From the NCBI GenBank assembly GCA_001786395.1, contig MFWN01000022.1:9411-17071 (forward strand): DNA of 7,661 nt, read 5' to 3'. Below the pieces are notes generated by a model, which searched no databases, had not been told where the DNA came from, and saw only the letters and a list, made by a program, of their open reading frames with translations. The stretch is from Candidatus Pacearchaeota archaeon RBG_13_36_9 (GTDB lineage: Archaea; Nanobdellota; Nanobdellia; Pacearchaeales; GW2011-AR1). Every line of letters starts with the position of its first letter. The first letter of the stretch is position 1. Position numbers and translations under genes: made by a program. Below, piece after piece: positions 4,443-7,661 of this stretch.

Positions 4443-5867
4443 ATGTCTTTTCAAGATTTACTGAGAAACTTACCTGAAGTAAAGAAACCAACAGAAAAAA
4501 AACTTGGCTTCAATATAAAGCTTAAATGGACTTTAATTGTCCTTGTTTCTTTTTTTATTCTTGCCAATATCCAGCTTTTTGGAATTACTGCCGGGGCATT
4601 AGAAAGATTTGAATATCTTGAAATTATTCTCGGAACTGATTTTGGAAGCATAATCACTCTTGGAATCGGGCCAATTGTCATGGCATCTATTATACTCCAA
4701 CTTTTAGTTGGAAGCAAAATCCTCAACATAGACATGACAACAGAAGAAGGGAAAAAATACTTTTCAGGGCTTCAGAAACTGATGGTTTTTTTCTTCATTA
4801 TTTTTGAGGCCGTTGTCTATGTCCTAATGGGGGGAATACAGGCACTTCCGGGCCTTGCATGGATGGTTGTTATCCAGCTTATCCTTGGCGGGCTTTTAAT
4901 ATTTTTTATGGACGATGTATGCCATAAGTGGGGATTTGGCTCTGGAGTAAGCCTTTTCATTGCAGCAGGAGTTGGATGGAGACTTTTCACCGGATTGTTT
5001 GGCTTGATGAGCCAGAATGGGCTGACCTGGCCTTTTAGTTCCAGCGCGCCTGTTGGGGAATTTTTTGTATTGCTCTTCTCTTTAATTTCTTCAACTCCCG
5101 ATGTTCAGGCGGCACTCGGCGCCTTGGTGGCAATTTTAGCAACAGCTGGTGTATTCATGGTTGTTGTATGGGCGCAATCCCTAAAAGTTGAAGTGCCTTT
5201 AAGCTTTGACAGACTAAGGGGGTATGGAGTCAAGTGGCCTTTGTCATTTTTTTACGCATCAGTTATTCCTGTTATACTTGTATCTGCACTTGTGGCAAAT
5301 CTGCAGCTTTTTGGAGGATTAGTTCAGGGAAAAGTGGGGCATCCTACAATACTTGGAAACTTTAACCAAGGACAGCCTGAATGCCAGCTTAATCCAGACC
5401 TTCCTAACAAAGGATGCGGGCTTGCTTACTGGCTTTCTTCCACCCCTGTGCTGGAGATAGCAGTCAAGGCACCAGAATCTCTAGAAACAATGATGATATT
5501 CCAAGGGCTGACCCACATACTGTTTTATGTAATTTTTTCTGCAATATTCTCTATATTCTGGGTTAAAACCTCTGGAATGGACGCCCAGTCCCAGGCAAAC
5601 AATATTCTCTCTTCTGGACTGCAGATTCCGGGATTCAGGAAAGATGAAAGAATTTTGGAAGCTGTGCTAAAAAGATACGTCATGCCGCTTACAATTATGG
5701 GCGGGGCAGCCATAGGGTTATTGGCCGCTGCTTCAGATTTGCTTGGCACAATTATAGGAGGAACTTCCTTCCTGCTGGGCATAATGATTATGTTCCAGTT
5801 TTATCAAAATATAGCGCAGCAGCATGCAGTTGACATGCATCCTGCAATGAAGAAGTTTATAGGCTGA
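4443..5867 (+). CDS. secY: Protein translocase subunit SecY (Sec61-alpha type)
   Basis: SecY is the pore of the Sec translocon in the cytoplasmic membrane; with SecE and Sec61-beta it moves nascent proteins across or into the membrane. The 474-aa product has ten predicted membrane helices, roughly at 30-48, 70-90, 112-131, 140-157, 165-186, 222-243, 265-292, 348-374, 410-430 and 433-455. The plug region follows the first (about 50-66). The cytosolic loop 6/7 with VEVPLSFDRLRGYGVKWPLS (249-268) and loop 8/9 with SGMDAQSQANNI (377-388) are the ribosome-docking loops. The extracytoplasmic loop 7/8 carries two cysteines (Cys314, Cys325) ten residues apart, which could form a disulfide. Position after rpl15 is the classic spc arrangement; the start follows the rpl15 stop by one base. 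Adenylate kinase, a frequent next gene, is not here. Confidence 0.97.
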   Translation: MSFQDLLRNLPEVKKPTEKKLGFNIKLKWTLIVLVSFFILANIQLFGITAGALERFEYLEIILGTDFGSIITLGIGPIVMASIILQLLVGSKILNIDMTTEEGKKYFSGLQKLMVFFFIIFEAVVYVLMGGIQALPGLAWMVVIQLILGGLLIFFMDDVCHKWGFGSGVSLFIAAGVGWRLFTGLFGLMSQNGLTWPFSSSAPVGEFFVLLFSLISSTPDVQAALGALVAILATAGVFMVVVWAQSLKVEVPLSFDRLRGYGVKWPLSFFYASVIPVILVSALVANLQLFGGLVQGKVGHPTILGNFNQGQPECQLNPDLPNKGCGLAYWLSSTPVLEIAVKAPESLETMMIFQGLTHILFYVIFSAIFSIFWVKTSGMDAQSQANNILSSGLQIPGFRKDERILEAVLKRYVMPLTIMGGAAIGLLAAASDLLGTIIGGTSFLLGIMIMFQFYQNIAQQHAVDMHPAMKKFIG

Positions 5868-5886
5868 AAATCTTTAAAAAGATTTT
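5867..5886 (+). terminator. Palindromic hairpin after secY, possible operon terminator
   Basis: AAAATCTTT (5867-5875) and AAAGATTTT (5878-5886) are perfectly complementary around AA; a realistic fold is an 8-bp stem with a 4-base loop. It starts at the last base of the secY stop codon. There is no long T run directly after it, although a TTTTT tract occurs at 5945-5949. Archaeal termination relies mainly on T-rich tracts, so this may instead protect the 3' end of the operon mRNA. Position supports a role at the operon end. Confidence 0.45.
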
Positions 5887-5944
5887 ATCAAACAGCTTAA
5901 GCCATCCAAGGTCCAATGGCAGTTAAAAGTTTAAAAAAGAATAG

Positions 5945-5953
5945 TTTTTATAT
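5945..5953 (+). promoter_or_regulatory. TATA-like box for the DUF2207 gene
   Basis: TTTTTATAT lies with its centre about 24 bp before the ATG at 5974, and is preceded by a purine-rich AAAAAAGAATAG stretch that could act as a BRE. No Shine-Dalgarno sequence is seen before that ATG. This spacing is what is expected of a leaderless archaeal mRNA, where transcription starts at or near the start codon. It also implies that the gene is transcribed apart from the ribosomal operon. Confidence 0.55.
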
Positions 5954-5973
5954 CCTAATTCATACAGTAGTCT

Positions 5974-7661
5974 ATGAAAAAAGGGTATTTTGTTTTTGTT
6001 TTAATAATATTATTACTGAGTTTCGTTAATGCGAAATCTTATTCACTTGAGCATGCAGAAATTAATATTCTTGTAAATCAAGACGGCTCTTTAGAGATTA
6101 ATGAGACAATAGAATTTAATTTTGTTGGAGATTTCAGTTACGCTTACCGCGATTTTGAGTTTTATGTTGGAACAATTGAAGACATAAAAGTTTACGATGT
6201 AACCAACAGCATTGTACTGTTATCCAGCGATATAACCTCCACTGGAGCACATAAACAGCAATTAAAATGGTACTATTCAGCCAGCAATGAGAGAAAAAGA
6301 TTTCTAATAAGCTACAAGCTAAAAAATTCCTTGAATGTTTATAAAGATATAACTGAGTTTTATTGGAAGATTTGGGGAAATGGCTGGGCTTATCCTTTGA
6401 AAGAAATCTCCGGGACCTTTGAATTGCCAGCAGCTGTCAGCAATCCAAAAGATGTCTATACTTACGGCCACCCGCAGTTAAATGGCAAGATAGCAATATT
6501 GGAGAATAAGACCGTAATTTTCCAGGCATTTAATATTCCCTCTAACCAATGGGTGGAATTGCGAGTTTTATTCCCATCGTCATTGTTAAGCAACCCCTTA
6601 TTTGTTAATAAGATTAATGCTGATGGACTTGAGAAGATTATTCAAGAAGAAAACAATTATGCTAGTAAGAAAAGCTCAAATGCTAATTACCTAAATATAT
6701 CCCTTGCCACCCTAGCTATAATTATTGTTATTGCTCCTTTAATCTTGATTCTCTTATTTTTAATCTTTTATTTTGTTGGGGGCAGAGAGCCAAAAGTAAG
6801 CTTAGAGTATAATCCTTACTATGAAAGAGATATACCTTACAATTATTCCCCTGCAATTGTCAGCACGCTATTTAACCAGGCATCAAAAAAACCTAGTGCG
6901 AAAGACTTTGTGGCATGTATTTTATACTTGTGCATTAAAGGATACTGCAAATTGGAAGTTGTCAAAAAGAAGAAGTTTCTTGTAATTTTTGGCAAGGACA
7001 CGGACTATAGGATACATCTCTTAAAAAAAGACGACCATGCCTTACCTAAACATGAAAAAAAGGTCCTGGAAATTGTTAAAAGCTACGCAGAGAAAAATGA
7101 TTCAATCTTATTCAGCGAGCTAGCAGGAGCTGCAAGAACTGATTCTTGGCATTTCCGTGGGCAATTTAAAAGCTGGCAGAAACAGGTAAAAGAAGAAGCT
7201 CTCGCTATGAATTTTTTTGAAAAGCACCATTATCACTTAATTTTTAATATCATTTGTGTTGCTTACATTATCCTTGGATTCTTTGTATTAGTTATATTCC
7301 CAACAATCACAATAAGTGGAGTTATCGGGCTGATTTTAAACAGTACTTTGTTAAAAAATGTCCTTCCAAGAAGAACGCCTAATGGAGCAATACACTATCA
7401 CAAATGGAAGACATTAAAAAATTATTTAAAAGATTTTAGCCAGATGAAAGAGCACCCTCCGGAATCTATAGTATTATGGGAGAAATATCTAGTGTATGCA
7501 TTGACATTAGGGGTTGCAGACAAGGTTGAAAAATCTATGAAACTAATGATTCCTGATCGCAAAGCACGTTCTGCTATTTTTATTGGTGGTGTGAACTATC
7601 ATTCATTGGGCGCAGGGTCATTTGGATTTGTTAGCTCAGTCAACAGCTTTAGCTCCTCATT
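5974..7661 (+). CDS. DUF2207-family membrane protein, 3'-truncated
   Basis: The frame is open from the ATG at 5974 to the window end (562 complete codons, no stop). Residues 1-20 (MKKGYFVFVLIILLLSFVNA) look like a signal peptide. The following exported domain starts with a pattern seen in DUF2207: an alternating strand with INILVNQDGSLEINETIEF (35-53) and a GDFSYAYRDF segment. A membrane helix lies at about 243-266, ending in YFVGGREPK, followed by the family's SPAIVSTLFNQ and KDFVACILYLCIKGYCKLEV region. A further hydrophobic stretch of one or two helices is at about 422-455. WEKYLVYALTLGVADKVEK (502-520) matches the DUF2207 C-terminal signature. The visible end turns Ser/Phe/Gly-rich, as is usual just before the C-terminus. 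Function is unknown. It has its own TATA-like box and is not an obvious partner of the ribosomal genes. Confidence 0.85.
   Translation, partial: MKKGYFVFVLIILLLSFVNAKSYSLEHAEINILVNQDGSLEINETIEFNFVGDFSYAYRDFEFYVGTIEDIKVYDVTNSIVLLSSDITSTGAHKQQLKWYYSASNERKRFLISYKLKNSLNVYKDITEFYWKIWGNGWAYPLKEISGTFELPAAVSNPKDVYTYGHPQLNGKIAILENKTVIFQAFNIPSNQWVELRVLFPSSLLSNPLFVNKINADGLEKIIQEENNYASKKSSNANYLNISLATLAIIIVIAPLILILLFLIFYFVGGREPKVSLEYNPYYERDIPYNYSPAIVSTLFNQASKKPSAKDFVACILYLCIKGYCKLEVVKKKKFLVIFGKDTDYRIHLLKKDDHALPKHEKKVLEIVKSYAEKNDSILFSELAGAARTDSWHFRGQFKSWQKQVKEEALAMNFFEKHHYHLIFNIICVAYIILGFFVLVIFPTITISGVIGLILNSTLLKNVLPRRTPNGAIHYHKWKTLKNYLKDFSQMKEHPPESIVLWEKYLVYALTLGVADKVEKSMKLMIPDRKARSAIFIGGVNYHSLGAGSFGFVSSVNSFSSS

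Noticed and set aside
4090..4491. 133-codon minus-strand ORF opposite rpl15
   Set aside because: Its Phe/Leu/Ser-rich composition is what the complement of a purine-rich, lysine-rich gene produces. The same holds for the other long minus-strand frames across the operon.
5916..6029. 37-codon ORF (starting MAVKSLKK) in the gap after secY
   Set aside because: It overlaps the TATA-like box and the start of the DUF2207 gene in another frame, has no binding site, and shows no recognisable features.

Overview
This window is most of an archaeal spc-type ribosomal protein operon. It reads entirely on the + strand and is followed by an unrelated membrane-protein gene. Several things point to an archaeon: the archaeal/eukaryotic-only proteins eL32 and eL19, the archaeal forms of uS8, uL6, uL18, uS5, uL30 and uL15, and a SecY of the Sec61-alpha type. 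The DNA is AT-rich, the proteins are very lysine-rich, the genes are packed with 4-nt ATGA overlaps, and the uS5 has a reduced-genome look. Together these suggest a DPANN-type lineage (Woesearchaeota/Pacearchaeota/Nanoarchaeota-like). That placement is inferred from recalled protein style, not from a tree.

Layout: rps8 (5' end cut off by the window, 1-359), rpl6 (409-957), rpl32e (1007-1504), rpl19e (1501-1902), an unrecognised 156-aa gene (1899-2369), rpl18 (2379-2867), rps5 (2872-3627), rpl30 (3624-4043), rpl15 (4040-4441) and secY (4443-5867). A 106-bp gap follows, holding a palindromic hairpin and a TATA-like box. The last gene (5974 to the window edge) is a DUF2207 membrane protein that is open at its 3' end and has a signal peptide. 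The gene order is the canonical archaeal one with two departures: the extra 156-aa gene between eL19 and uL18, and DUF2207 where adenylate kinase often follows secY.

The most striking feature is an exact 64-bp direct repeat at 357-420 and 955-1018. It fills the only two sizeable gaps inside the operon, rps8/rpl6 and rpl6/rpl32e. Each copy contains an identical 17-codon mini-ORF (MKKIKDFLPLKLLRGLR). Its ATG overlaps the upstream stop (TAATG) and its stop overlaps the downstream start (ATGA). Each copy also has two possible RNA hairpins, the second of which holds the GAGGT Shine-Dalgarno sequence of the next gene. Removing 50 bp from either copy leaves a simple TAATG stop/start overlap, so the unit looks like an insertion that keeps translational coupling. 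It could be a translational control element, a duplicated micro-gene, or (less likely) an assembly artefact.

The ribosomal genes supply parts of both subunits. SecY forms the membrane channel that receives nascent chains from those ribosomes. The DUF2207 gene appears to be a separate transcription unit.
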